From: Bacteroidales bacterium
GTDB lineage: Bacteria > Bacteroidota > Bacteroidia > Bacteroidales > JAAYUG01
Direction: 5' to 3'
Assembly: GCA_012517825.1 (NCBI GenBank)
Contig: JAAYUG010000082.1
Location: 1 to 34,197, forward strand
Length of the DNA: 34,197 nt
A model generated the notes under the pieces. That model had not been told where the DNA came from. It was given only the letters and a program-made list of their open reading frames with translations, and ran no database searches. Shown in pieces: positions 17,407 to 25,290 of this stretch (positions within the stretch are counted from its first letter, which is position 1; each line of letters begins with the position of its first letter). Both the position numbers and the translations under genes were made by a program.

Positions 17407-18093
17407 TTACTGCAAAACAAATACAATGGGGAAGGTAAACTGCACCTTTACCGGTTTACCTCTTTGTTTTCCCGGGGTCCATTTAGGGCTTGACATAACC
17501 ACCCTGAGGGCTTCCTTATCGAGCGCCGGGTCAACGCCTTTTACCACTTTGGCATCAACTACTTCTCCCTTTGAGTTGACGGCGAACTGGACAAATACGC
17601 GGCCCTGAATTCCGTTTTCAGCAGCTACCGGCGGGTACTGAAGGTTTTTCTGGATCCATTCCCTGAAACCTTCCTGCCCTTTACCCATGAAACTGGGCAT
17701 TTCTTCCACAATGAAAAAGACTTCTTCCTCGGCTGCTTCTTCTTCCGGCTGATCGACATAATCCTTTATCTGAAAGGAAGCATTCTGGTTCACATCCGAA
17801 TCTTCAATCTTCAGTTCATCATCAATATTCACATCGTCATTAACAATGTTCAGCACCTCAGTAACCTTAGGTGGCGGCGGCTGTTCAACCGGTTGCTGTT
17901 CCTGACGGGTAACCGGAATAATATCCTGTTCAACAGCCTGCTGTTCAACCTGATATACTGACTTGACATTCGAAGGCTTGGTGGTCCATTCGAAGGCAAC
18001 CAGCATCAGTCCGAGTGTTATTACTAACCCCAGCTGAAGGAAAATACCTCTCTGCTTCTCAAGGTTTGCTTTATCCGATTTCTTAACTTCCAT
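17407..18093 (-). CDS. TonB-family energy transducer
   Basis: TonB-type proteins carry energy from the ExbB/ExbD motor to outer-membrane receptors. The 228-residue product has a short cytoplasmic N-terminus, one membrane segment (about 17-35, IFLQLGLVITLGLMLVAFEW) and a periplasmic linker. The linker contains QPPPPK (71-76) and is strongly acidic (about 85-135, DDVNIDDELKIEDSD). A C-terminal TonB domain (about 145-228) has YPPVAAENGIQGRVFVQFAV and SSPKWTPGKQRGKPV. The acidic, glutamate-rich linker is common in Bacteroidota versions. It is one of probably several TonB paralogues; no exbB or exbD is adjacent. Confidence 0.92.
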   Translation of the reverse strand: MEVKKSDKANLEKQRGIFLQLGLVITLGLMLVAFEWTTKPSNVKSVYQVEQQAVEQDIIPVTRQEQQPVEQPPPPKVTEVLNIVNDDVNIDDELKIEDSDVNQNASFQIKDYVDQPEEEAAEEEVFFIVEEMPSFMGKGQEGFREWIQKNLQYPPVAAENGIQGRVFVQFAVNSKGEVVDAKVVKGVDPALDKEALRVVMSSPKWTPGKQRGKPVKVQFTFPIVFVLQ

Positions 18094-18190
18094 GGCATTT
18101 AGAAATTGAGGCTGTAAAGTTAATATATTTTTGCCGTTTTTGATTCACCTTCTGTCAATTTTTAAGAAGAAATGTTAAATAATACAGCCA

Positions 18191-18224
18191 ACCTGGAAGA
18201 AGATCGGCCGGCTCCTTTCCAGGT
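18191..18224. other. Unexplained 34-base inverted repeat
   Basis: ACCTGGAA (18191-18198) pairs with TTCCAGGT (18217-18224) around an 18-base centre that contains the palindrome GCCGGC. No T run follows on either strand, so it does not look like a terminator. It could be a regulatory stem-loop, a protein-binding site or part of a small RNA. Confidence 0.5.
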
Positions 18225-18343
18225 CGGCACGAAATGATTTATCGGTTCCATAGTCTTTCATTTTTTAGGTTATCCCTTCCCGACTATTCCACCTTTTATT
18301 AATTTAAACGTAAATACAGGTGGTCTTATTGCCAAAAAAGCCT

Positions 18344-18374
18344 TTTGCAGGTAAGAAAAAATGTTTTAAATTTG
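18344..18374 (+). promoter_or_regulatory. Bacteroidota-type promoter for tRNA-Ala
   Basis: TTTG (18344-18347) and TAAATTTG (18367-18374) are separated by 19 bases, an essentially ideal match to the -33/-7 consensus of this phylum's main sigma factor. Transcription would begin near 18380, giving a leader of roughly 65 bases before the tRNA. Confidence 0.85.
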
Positions 18375-18446
18375 CAGCGCATCTGTTGATGGGACTTTAT
18401 TGAAAAATAACTGACATTCAACAAGATGCTACCAGGGTTCTTTCAC

Positions 18447-18520
18447 GGGGAATTAGCTCAGCTGGCTAGAGCGTTTGCATGGCATGCAAAAGGTCATGGG
18501 TTCGACTCCCATATTCTCCA
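18447..18520 (+). tRNA. tRNA-Ala (anticodon GGC)
   Basis: The 74-base sequence folds as a full cloverleaf: acceptor stem GGGGAAT with ATTCTCC, D arm GCTC...GAGC, anticodon stem TTTGC/GCAAA with loop ATGGCAT (anticodon GGC), and T arm ATGGG/CCCAT with loop TTCGACT. The third acceptor pair is G3-U70 (18449 with 18517), the identity element of alanine tRNAs. The discriminator base is A at 18520. The CCA end is not encoded and must be added. Confidence 0.97.
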
Positions 18521-18526
18521 CATCAG

Positions 18527-18554
18527 GGTATCAGTCATGGCTGATACCTTTTTT
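18527..18554 (+). terminator. Rho-independent terminator after tRNA-Ala
   Basis: GGTATCAG (18527-18534) pairs perfectly with CTGATACC (18541-18548) across a 6-base loop and is followed by six T. It lies 6 bases after the tRNA and ends its transcript before the AlbA-domain gene. Confidence 0.92.
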
Positions 18555-18609
18555 ATTTTCTTTCGCTCATTTGTTTCCCTTTTATTATTTTCGGACTGAT
18601 TTTTATTCT

Positions 18610-19242
18610 GTGGCTACTTATATACAAAGACTTATAGAGCAAGGGGAAAGTCAGCAACTTGATTTCAAGTTCGAGATCAGTGATTCCCGCAAGATTGCCC
18701 GCACGCTCTGTGCATTCGCCAATACCGACGGAGGGATTCTCCTGATTGGAGTAAAGGACAACGGTCGGATTGCCGGTGTAAGAACAGATGAAGAATATTA
18801 CATGGCCGAAGCAGCCGCCCGGATGTACTGCCGGCCGGAAGTTCCTTTTATTACCGAAAAATGGACTGTGGAAGGAAAAACGGTTCTCGAAATCCGCATT
18901 CCTCCCGGTTCTGATAAACCCTACTATGCCCTCACTGACGAAGGGAAATGGCGCGCTTACCTGCGCATTAAGGACCAGAATATCCTGGCGCATCCCGTCT
19001 GGGTAAAGGTCTGGAAAAGAAAATCCAGCCCGAAAGGAATCATCATTCGCTATTCCGCTGAAGAAAAAATGCTCTTGTCGTACCTGAGGGAAAACGATTA
19101 CATTACCCTGTCAAAATTTACCCGCATTGCCCGTTTGAGAAGATTTGAAGCGGAAAATATCCTTGCAAACCTCATCATTTCAGAAATCCTTGGCATTGAA
19201 CAAACCGAAAAACAAACCCATTTCTTTCTGAAACCCTTATAA
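18610..19242 (+). CDS. AlbA_2/Schlafen-type putative DNA-binding, ATP-binding protein
   Basis: The 210-residue protein has an N-terminal AlbA_2 (Schlafen AlbA-like) domain. QQLDFKFEIS (15-24) and FANTDGGILLIGVKDNG (36-52) are its hallmarks, with later GSDKPYYALTDEGKWRAYLR. A C-terminal segment (about 150-205, KMLLSYLRENDYITLSKFTR) looks like a small winged-helix. The open frame extends upstream through the tRNA gene, which cannot be coding there. I therefore place the start at the GTG at 18610, giving MATYIQRLIEQGESQQLDFK; this is an inference. Such proteins are usually viewed as transcriptional regulators or nucleic-acid binders, but the role is unknown. It lies just downstream of the tRNA terminator. 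Confidence 0.82.
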   Translation: MATYIQRLIEQGESQQLDFKFEISDSRKIARTLCAFANTDGGILLIGVKDNGRIAGVRTDEEYYMAEAAARMYCRPEVPFITEKWTVEGKTVLEIRIPPGSDKPYYALTDEGKWRAYLRIKDQNILAHPVWVKVWKRKSSPKGIIIRYSAEEKMLLSYLRENDYITLSKFTRIARLRRFEAENILANLIISEILGIEQTEKQTHFFLKPL

Positions 19243-19282
19243 CCCTGCCTGCAATCTATCTTACAGGGATTGCCCAGAAATT

Positions 19283-19981
19283 TTACTCGATCTTGGTCAG
19301 CACAGTATATCCTGTAAGCCTGCCTTTTGAATCGAAGGTCTCGGATTTTACCAGTCCTGCATTTTTACTGTAATATTCCACCCCGTGCGCACGTACCGTA
19401 AAGAGCATTTTTGCCTCACTGTCATACGAAATTTTAATGCATTCGAATGTCCCGGCCGGAGTGGAAACCGGTTCAATTGCTTCCACCTTGCGGTTACTGA
19501 TCTTCGTTGTCATCTGCATGATCTGCATGCCAGATTCATTGACAATTTTCACTGACAAAACCCCTCCCTTCAGCATATCTCCCGGCTTCGGATTGGAAGG
19601 AAGATCAAGCTGGTCGCCACTCACTTCCACCTTCATGTTCTCAAAACCGGCCATGGACTCTCCGTTCATATAATTTTTCATATCAATGGTTGCCTGACCA
19701 TTGACGCAATGAATGGTGTATTCATTTGAGTAAGCCTGCTCACCTTTTTTTCTGGGAGGAAATTCATTCCGGGCAGTAACCTCTATTCCCCCGGGAATTT
19801 CCCGGCTGCTCACTATTACTGTCCTGGAAGTTCCGGTTTCCTTTCCTTTGGCATCATAATGTTTCATTTCCAGAACGGTACCTGCTTTTGCAGGATAATA
19901 CAAATCACAGGCCTGTGCTTTCAGCCTGGCCGGAGCAAATACCCCCGTAAAAATTGTCAGAAGCAAAAAATAAGTTTTCAT
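19283..19981 (-). CDS. Secreted DUF3108/TapB-like protein
   Basis: The 232-residue protein begins with a signal peptide (about 1-22, ending LKAQA). The first mature residues, CDLYYPAKAGTVLEMKHYDA, resemble the DUF3108/TapB-like family, followed by a beta-rich fold with alternating strands. Near the C-terminus VSTPAGTFECIKISY is typical of the same group. C25 is not in a good lipobox, so I treat the protein as soluble periplasmic or surface. Function is not known. A TACCTTTG -7 box lies 18 bases upstream. Its 3' end faces the AlbA-domain gene across 40 bases. Confidence 0.72.
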   Translation of the reverse strand: MKTYFLLLTIFTGVFAPARLKAQACDLYYPAKAGTVLEMKHYDAKGKETGTSRTVIVSSREIPGGIEVTARNEFPPRKKGEQAYSNEYTIHCVNGQATIDMKNYMNGESMAGFENMKVEVSGDQLDLPSNPKPGDMLKGGVLSVKIVNESGMQIMQMTTKISNRKVEAIEPVSTPAGTFECIKISYDSEAKMLFTVRAHGVEYYSKNAGLVKSETFDSKGRLTGYTVLTKIE

Positions 19982-19998
19982 ACGGCTGCGTTTTTTAT

Positions 19999-20006
19999 CA
20001 AAGGTA
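19999..20006 (-). promoter_or_regulatory. Putative -7 box (TACCTTTG) for the DUF3108-like gene
   Basis: On the minus strand the bases read TACCTTTG, matching TAnnTTTG, 18 bases upstream of the ATG at 19981. No good -33 element was seen. Confidence 0.5.
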
Positions 20007-20101
20007 AAGGATAATCTGAACCTGCACCTCGCTTTCGTTCCTGATTTTTATGAAAGAAATACTACCTTTGACCAACAGGCCTGATTGCTTATCCGACAGA
20101 A

Positions 20102-20109
20102 TAAATTTG
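20102..20109 (+). promoter_or_regulatory. Putative -7 box (TAAATTTG) for the MuiA-family gene
   Basis: TAAATTTG matches TAnnTTTG and lies 26 bases upstream of the chosen ATG at 20136. A second match, TACCTTTG at 20063-20070, is an alternative start region. Neither has a convincing TTTG at -33. Position inside the longer reading frame supports the start at 20136. Confidence 0.5.
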
Positions 20110-20135
20110 TCCGTCTTATAAAATCAATCCGATCC

Positions 20136-21788
20136 ATGAAAAAACAAACACTTCTACCGGCAGGAATCCTGATGATTGCAATCGTCTTCCATTTTCGGGC
20201 AATGGCACAACAACCGGTTCCTGTGGCATCAAACCTTACTGACGTTACTGTCTTCCTTAACGGAGCTCTGGTTTCCAGGGAAGGAAGCGTTTCGCTGGAG
20301 CCTGGAACCCGGGAACTTTTGTTCAGCGGCCTTCCCGCTGAAATCAATGCACAAAGCGTTCAGGTTCAGGGAACAGGGAACATTACCATCCTCTCGGTAA
20401 ATTACCAGATCAACTATCTGAAAAGCCCGGAAGAAAACCAACAGATAAAAGTCCTGAAGGATTCTCTTCAGCTTCTCCAGAATATGGTGAACCTGAAAAA
20501 ATCAGCCCTGACTGTCTGTGATGAGGAAGAAGCTTTTCTGAAATCCAATCGCTCCATCGGTGGAACCAATACCGGCGTTAACATAGCCGACCTGAAAGCC
20601 GCTGACGAATTTATCCGGGCCCGGTTTGCCGAAACCGGCCGCCTTCGCATCAGTCTTTCGAAGGAGATCAGCGATCTCAACGAACAGATTACCCGTATTT
20701 CAAACCAGCTGAATAACCTCAGCAACCTGAATCAACCCACAGGCGAGGTACGGGTTAAAATCATGTGCCCGTCAAAAACAAAGGCTTCCCTCCGTCTGAG
20801 TTACCTTGTAAATAATGCATCATGGACTCCTGAATACGATCTGAGAGCCGAAGACCCTTCAAAACCGGTTGAACTGGTGTACAAAGGATCCATAGTACAG
20901 AACACCGGCGAAGACTGGAACAATGTACATCTTACCCTCTCAACCGGAAATCCCTCGCTTGGCGGTGCCAAACCGGAACTGAATATCTGGTTTCTTGATT
21001 TTTATTATCCCCAGCCGGCCAGGATTCTTAAATCGGCTAAAGCTGAAGCAGTTCCTGAAACTTCTGAAATGGTTATAGAAAACGACGAGGTAGTAGCCAG
21101 AGGATATGGAACAATGCACAAATTGACTGGAACAGAGCCTGCTGTAACAGGTTCATCGTACACTGAATTTTCCGAAAACCAGACCATGGCTCTTTACTCC
21201 ATCAATCTCCCCGCCACGGTGCCTTCCGACGGAAAACCCCAGCTGGTTGAGATCAGAAAGGAAAAACCGGACGCCATGTTCATCCATTATGCTGCGCCCA
21301 AACTCGATCCCGATGCATTTCTGGTTGCCAGAATTACCGGGTGGGAGAAACTGAATCTGCTTCCCGGAAATGCCAATGTATTTTTTGAAGGAACCTATAC
21401 CGGACAATCCTACCTCAATCCCGGAGCTATAGGCGATACGCTCGATGTTTCCCTGGGCCGCGATAAGGGAATCAACCTGCGCCGCGAACGCATCAAAGAA
21501 TTTACCAGCCGCCAGTCGTTGGGTAGTTCCCGGAAGGACACCCGGGGATTTGAGATTACCGTGCGCAACAACAAAAAAGTACCCGTGAGCCTCATGCTCC
21601 AGGACCAGATTCCTGTGCCCGTAAACAAGGATATTTCAGTCGACCCTGTTGAAATTTCAGGAGGAAACCTGGAAAAGCAAACCGGAAAAATTACATGGAA
21701 CCTGAAGCTGGCTCCCTCGGAATCAAAAACCTTGCGGCTGGTATACGAAGTGAAATACCCGAAAAACCGTCAGGTGATTCTGGAATAA
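20136..21788 (+). CDS. MuiA-family protein (DUF4140 + DUF4139), secreted
   Basis: The 550-residue protein has a signal peptide (1-25, ending RAMAQ). Next comes a DUF4140 domain (about 32-130, LTDVTVFLNGALVSREG), a coiled-coil stretch (about 98-200, rich in L, Q, N and S) and a long C-terminal DUF4139 domain (about 220-550). VNNASWTPEYDLRAED (225-240) and QNTGEDWNNVHLTLSTGNP (255-273) are its standard signatures. The family is named from mucoidy inhibitor A, but its biochemical role is not established. I start at the ATG at 20136, because the upstream in-frame start at 20085 would place 17 basic residues ahead of the signal peptide. The gene is divergent from the DUF3108-like gene. Confidence 0.9.
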   Translation: MKKQTLLPAGILMIAIVFHFRAMAQQPVPVASNLTDVTVFLNGALVSREGSVSLEPGTRELLFSGLPAEINAQSVQVQGTGNITILSVNYQINYLKSPEENQQIKVLKDSLQLLQNMVNLKKSALTVCDEEEAFLKSNRSIGGTNTGVNIADLKAADEFIRARFAETGRLRISLSKEISDLNEQITRISNQLNNLSNLNQPTGEVRVKIMCPSKTKASLRLSYLVNNASWTPEYDLRAEDPSKPVELVYKGSIVQNTGEDWNNVHLTLSTGNPSLGGAKPELNIWFLDFYYPQPARILKSAKAEAVPETSEMVIENDEVVARGYGTMHKLTGTEPAVTGSSYTEFSENQTMALYSINLPATVPSDGKPQLVEIRKEKPDAMFIHYAAPKLDPDAFLVARITGWEKLNLLPGNANVFFEGTYTGQSYLNPGAIGDTLDVSLGRDKGINLRRERIKEFTSRQSLGSSRKDTRGFEITVRNNKKVPVSLMLQDQIPVPVNKDISVDPVEISGGNLEKQTGKITWNLKLAPSESKTLRLVYEVKYPKNRQVILE

Positions 21789-21898
21789 GCCGGCTCTTTT
21801 TAAGTCCTTCCGTGTAAGTAATATTTTTTCTGCCTCCACATCTCAGCTGAACAAAATAATAGTATAACCCTTTTTGCATTAATCTTACGATGAGAATA

Positions 21899-22043
21899 TG
21901 TTAAGCCCGGATTGCACATCAGGAGCGAAAACGAACTGATGCGCAGTGGGCTGTCCTTGCGCGCAGGCATCCGGGCAAATCCCGCTGGAACGAAGTGGAA
22001 GCGGCCCTTGCGGCACATGGCGCGGTTTTTAGTGCGCAATGTG
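21899..22043. repeat. 145-bp element, copy 1
   Basis: Outer stem 21905-21912 with 21969-21976. The terminal hairpin is 22014-22023 with 22034-22043 and has one mismatch (CACATGGCGC). The inner hairpin also carries one A-C mismatch. Confidence 0.85.
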
Positions 22044-22151
22044 GATTAAGCCCGGATTGCGCATCAGGAGAGCAAGCGAACTGATGCGCAGTGGGCTGTC
22101 CTTGCGCGCAGGCATCCGGGCAAATCCCGCTGGAACGAAGTGGAAGCGGCC
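22044..22151. repeat. 145-bp element, copy 2, lacking the terminal hairpin
   Basis: Outer stem 22050-22057 with 22114-22121. The copy runs through the CCGCT...AGCGG hairpin to GCGGCC, then copy 3 begins at once. Exactly the final 37 bp, which hold the third hairpin, are missing. Confidence 0.85.
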
Positions 22152-22296
22152 GATTAAGCCCGGATTGCGCATCAGGAGAGCAAGCGAACTGATGCGCAGT
22201 GGGTTAGCCTTGTGCGCAGGCATCCGGGCAAATCCCGCTGGAACGAAGTGGAAGCGGCCCTTGCGGCACATTGCGCGGTTTTTAGAGCGCAATGTG
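22152..22296. repeat. 145-bp element, copy 3 (best paired)
   Basis: Outer stem 22158-22165 with 22222-22229; inner hairpin 22166-22175 with 22189-22198; terminal hairpin 22267-22276 with 22287-22296. All three are perfectly paired. Confidence 0.88.
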
Positions 22297-22441
22297 GATT
22301 AAGCCCTGATTGCGCATCAGGAGAGCAAGCGAACTGATGCGCAGTGGATTAGCCTTGTGCGCAGGCATCCGGGCAAATCCCGCTGGAACGAAGTGGAAGC
22401 GGCTATTGCGGCACATTGCGCGGTTTTATGAGCGCAATGTG
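22297..22441. repeat. 145-bp element, copy 4
   Basis: Outer stem 22303-22310 with 22367-22374 has one mismatch (GCCCTGAT). The terminal hairpin 22412-22421 with 22432-22441 is perfect, with loop GGTTTTATGA. Confidence 0.85.
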
Positions 22442-22593
22442 GACAAACCAAAAAATGCTACTGAAAATGTTTTGCAAATTTTATGTTACAGAAGCATTAG
22501 CTTTTTTTTAAATAATTTGTACTTTCAACTTTCAGGAAGTAACCGTTATTTATTGAACCAGTTACGTTGGAAAAAATTTTTGTAAGTTTCTCA

Positions 22594-25263
22594 ATGACAG
22601 AGAGTACCTCTCCTGCTGCAGGGAAATTTGGGCCGTCCTTTTTCAGAAGATCAGCCTTATTTTTTCTTGCACTGATCCTGTTTAATATCAGTTATGCCCA
22701 GGAATCCTCTGTTCATTCTTACCCGGCCTCCCGTTCCGTGAACCCGGTCATACTGGATGGGAAAGATAACGACCCTGCCTGGGCCCAGGCTCAGTGGGCT
22801 GACGGATTCACCCAGTACGAACCATACGAGGGCCGTCAGCCTACCCGACAAACTGCCTTTAAAATTGCCTATGACGACAACAACTTCTACGCTCTGGTCC
22901 GCTGCTTTGACCATCCCGACAGTATTCAAACCCGCCTTACCCGCAAGGACGACATGGACGGAGACCTTGCTGCCCTTCAGATTGACAGTTATTTTGATCA
23001 TCGGACAGCATTTGTTTTCATGGTCAGTGCTGCCGGCGTAAAGACGGATTATATCATCAGTGAAGACGGACAAAAGGAAGATTACACCTGGGACCCCATC
23101 TGGTACGTCAAAACAACCATTGATGCCGATGGCTGGATGGCAGAAATAAGAATCCCCCTCAGTCAGCTTCGTTTCGGGTCCCAGAGCGAGCAAATCTGGG
23201 GACTTCAGGTGGTCAGGTATTTGTACCGCAAACAGGAACTTTCCCTCTGGCAACCCGTGCCGCGTGATGCCTCAGGATGGGTAAGACGCTTCGGCCGACT
23301 GGAAGGGATAAACCATATTAAACCGCGCCGCCAGATTGAAATTGCGCCTTACGTAGTAGCCTCAGCCGAAACCTACCCCGCTGAAAAAGATAATCCCTTT
23401 TCCAAAGGCAAAGACTACAGAGGCAAATTTGGGGTCGACGGTAAAATCGGCCTGACAAACAACATGATTATGGACCTGACTATCAACCCCGATTTCGGTC
23501 AGGTGGAGGCCGATCCCTCCGAAGTTAACCTCACTGCCTACGAAACCTATTTTGTCGAAAAAAGACCCTTTTTTATCGAAGGAAAAAATATTTTTGATTT
23601 CCCCGTTATCGCCGACGAAGGAAGTTCTTCAGAGGAAAATCTCTTTTACAGCAGACGCATTGGACGCCCTCCCCAGCGTAAACTGGACCTTTCTTCTGAT
23701 ATGTATGCCTCTGTACCCGATTATACAAAAATTCTCGGAGCAGCAAAAATTACCGGCAAAACCGCCAACGGCCTGTCGCTGGGAATACTGGAAAGTGTTA
23801 CCTCAGAAGAGTATGCCGAAGTCGATTCATCCGGAATACGAAGAAAAGAACCTGTTGAACCCCTGACAAACTATTTTGTGGCAAGATTGCAGAAAGATTC
23901 CGACAGGGGGAACCTTATATGGGGAGGGATGTTCACAGCCGTCAACAGAAATACCGATCATCCGGCACTTTCTTTTCTTCCTTCTGCAGCATATTCCGGA
24001 GGCGCAGACGTTACACGTTACTGGAAAAACAAGGAATACTATGTTAAAGGCCGCATACTCTTTAGTCATATCAAAGGTTCTGCTGATGCCATGCTGGGTG
24101 TTCAGATTTCCTCAACCCACTACTTTCAGAGACCTGATATGGATTATGTCCGGTTTGATTCAGCCCGTACCAGCCTTGCCGGAATAGCCGGGCGCTTTGA
24201 AATAGGAAAGGAAGGAGGAGGCCACTGGAGATGGTCGGGGACACTCACCTGGAAGTCGCCTGGCTTCGACGTAAATGATGCAGGATATGTGCAATTAACC
24301 GACCTCATTGATGAAACAATATGGGTCAGCTACCGTATCTGGGAACCTTTCTCATTCTTCAGAAAACTCAGCCTGAATGCCAGTCAGTATTCCGAGTTTG
24401 ATTTCGGTGGCAACAATGTGGTTAACGGAATCAATTTCAATCTTTCAACCCAACTGAAAAATTACTGGAATCTGTATGCCGGAATTACATTACAATCTCC
24501 AACAAGGGCTAATTATTTCCTGCGCGGAGGTCCGGCATTCCTCGTACCGCCGTCTGTTAACTCCTGGCTGCAGATTGCTACCGATCAGAGAAAAAAATTC
24601 TATGTTACCTTTCAGGATGTCAACCGCTTCGGAGGGAACCACTGGCTGCGACAGTACGATATGAGCATGGCCTTCACCTTCCGGCCCTCTGACGTCATCA
24701 TGGTTTCTGCCATACCGGCTTATACATCCAACCAGCGGGAACTTCAGTACGTTGCACACAAAATCCTTGCGGCAGGTGACAGGTATGTTTTTTCTTCCGT
24801 TAGTCAGCAGATCCTGAGAATGTCCGTCCGCCTCAACCTGAGCTTTACCCCCAACCTCAGCCTCCAGTTCTGGGGACAGCCCTTCCTGGCGGCAGTCAAC
24901 TATTCCCGTTTCAAACAAATTACCAACCCCCTGGCAAAGGATTACAATAACCGCTTCCGGCTGTATGATGAACATTCTGAAATATCCTTTTCCGGCGGGT
25001 ATTATTTGGTTGATGAGAATCGTGACGGAAATACCGACTTTCAGTTTTATAACCCCGACTTCAACCTGAACGAATTCAAATCCAACCTCGTGTTCCGCTG
25101 GGAATATACCCCCGGATCAACCTTATACCTCGTCTGGTCTCATTACCGGGAATACAATACAGGATCAGGAAAATGGGATTTCCGGGGAAATGCCGGAAAC
25201 CTCTTCTCTGTTATGGCCCATAACGTCTGGCTGATCAAGTTTTCGTACCGGTTCAGAAACTGA
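22594..25263 (+). CDS. DUF5916 outer-membrane protein with CBM9-like N-terminal domain
   Basis: The 889-residue product begins with a long n-region and a signal peptide ending near residue 36 (FFLALILFNISYAQ). A carbohydrate-binding family-9-like domain follows (about 48-215: VILDGKDNDPAWAQAQW, LAALQIDSYFDHRTAFVF, WMAEIRIPLSQLRFG). The rest (about 240-889) matches DUF5916, whose alternating strands and aromatic-ended terminus (LIKFSYRFRN) suggest an outer-membrane beta-barrel. The likely job is binding or moving a glycan or other ligand at the surface, but this is inference. I use the ATG at 22594; the in-frame TTG at 22567 is less likely. It converges on the next gene with 27 bases between the stops. 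Confidence 0.88.
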   Translation: MTESTSPAAGKFGPSFFRRSALFFLALILFNISYAQESSVHSYPASRSVNPVILDGKDNDPAWAQAQWADGFTQYEPYEGRQPTRQTAFKIAYDDNNFYALVRCFDHPDSIQTRLTRKDDMDGDLAALQIDSYFDHRTAFVFMVSAAGVKTDYIISEDGQKEDYTWDPIWYVKTTIDADGWMAEIRIPLSQLRFGSQSEQIWGLQVVRYLYRKQELSLWQPVPRDASGWVRRFGRLEGINHIKPRRQIEIAPYVVASAETYPAEKDNPFSKGKDYRGKFGVDGKIGLTNNMIMDLTINPDFGQVEADPSEVNLTAYETYFVEKRPFFIEGKNIFDFPVIADEGSSSEENLFYSRRIGRPPQRKLDLSSDMYASVPDYTKILGAAKITGKTANGLSLGILESVTSEEYAEVDSSGIRRKEPVEPLTNYFVARLQKDSDRGNLIWGGMFTAVNRNTDHPALSFLPSAAYSGGADVTRYWKNKEYYVKGRILFSHIKGSADAMLGVQISSTHYFQRPDMDYVRFDSARTSLAGIAGRFEIGKEGGGHWRWSGTLTWKSPGFDVNDAGYVQLTDLIDETIWVSYRIWEPFSFFRKLSLNASQYSEFDFGGNNVVNGINFNLSTQLKNYWNLYAGITLQSPTRANYFLRGGPAFLVPPSVNSWLQIATDQRKKFYVTFQDVNRFGGNHWLRQYDMSMAFTFRPSDVIMVSAIPAYTSNQRELQYVAHKILAAGDRYVFSSVSQQILRMSVRLNLSFTPNLSLQFWGQPFLAAVNYSRFKQITNPLAKDYNNRFRLYDEHSEISFSGGYYLVDENRDGNTDFQFYNPDFNLNEFKSNLVFRWEYTPGSTLYLVWSHYREYNTGSGKWDFRGNAGNLFSVMAHNVWLIKFSYRFRN

Positions 25264-25290
25264 CGGAAACCCACTATTTTCTTCCATCCT

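Larger units (their letters stand above)
18094..18446. other. Intergenic region between TonB gene and tRNA-Ala
   Basis: No coding sequence is seen. The region contains the start of the TonB leader, an unexplained hairpin at 18191-18224, and the tRNA promoter at 18344-18374. A TAACTTTA (minus strand, 18122 to 18115) is a possible -7 box for the TonB gene, without a matching -33. Confidence 0.6.
21899..22441. repeat. Tandem array of four copies of a 145-bp palindrome-rich element
   Basis: Four head-to-tail copies lie at 21899-22043, 22044-22151, 22152-22296 and 22297-22441. Full copies are 145 bp; the second is 108 bp. Each unit has an outer stem GCCCGGAT/ATCCGGGC enclosing a 10-bp hairpin TGCGCATCAG/CTGATGCGCA with a 13-base loop. 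A CCGCT...AGCGG hairpin follows. Copies 1, 3 and 4 end with a third hairpin, CACATTGCGC/GCGCAATGTG with a 10-base loop. Arms are almost invariant between copies (single mismatches in copies 1 and 4). Copies 1 and 2 share GGGCTGTCC, while 3 and 4 share TTAGCC, so the array looks like two diverged pairs. No coding frame is preserved, since 145 is not a multiple of 3. Confidence 0.88.
21789..22593. other. Gene-free region holding a 145-bp tandem repeat array
   Basis: About 800 bases between the MuiA-family and DUF5916 genes contain no supportable gene. The tandem array at 21899-22441 fills most of it. The flanks (21789-21898 and 22442-22593) are A/T-rich, and the right flank may hold the DUF5916 promoter. 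A near-consensus AATAATTTG sits near 22510, but I could not find a full match. Confidence 0.7.

Noticed and set aside
18475-18609. Upstream extension of the AlbA-domain frame through the tRNA and its terminator
   Set aside because: A tRNA and terminator cannot serve as the coding start; the sequence there is hydrophobic noise.
18527-18610. A tRNA-borne attachment site of an integrative element
   Set aside because: There is no duplicated tRNA 3' end, no integrase and no change in gene content typical of an island.
22039-22585. Small open frames on both strands in the tandem array, such as a start at 22039 on the plus strand
   Set aside because: They are repeat-encoded, the 145-bp period breaks the frame, the proteins have no family signal, and no ribosome-binding or promoter context supports them.
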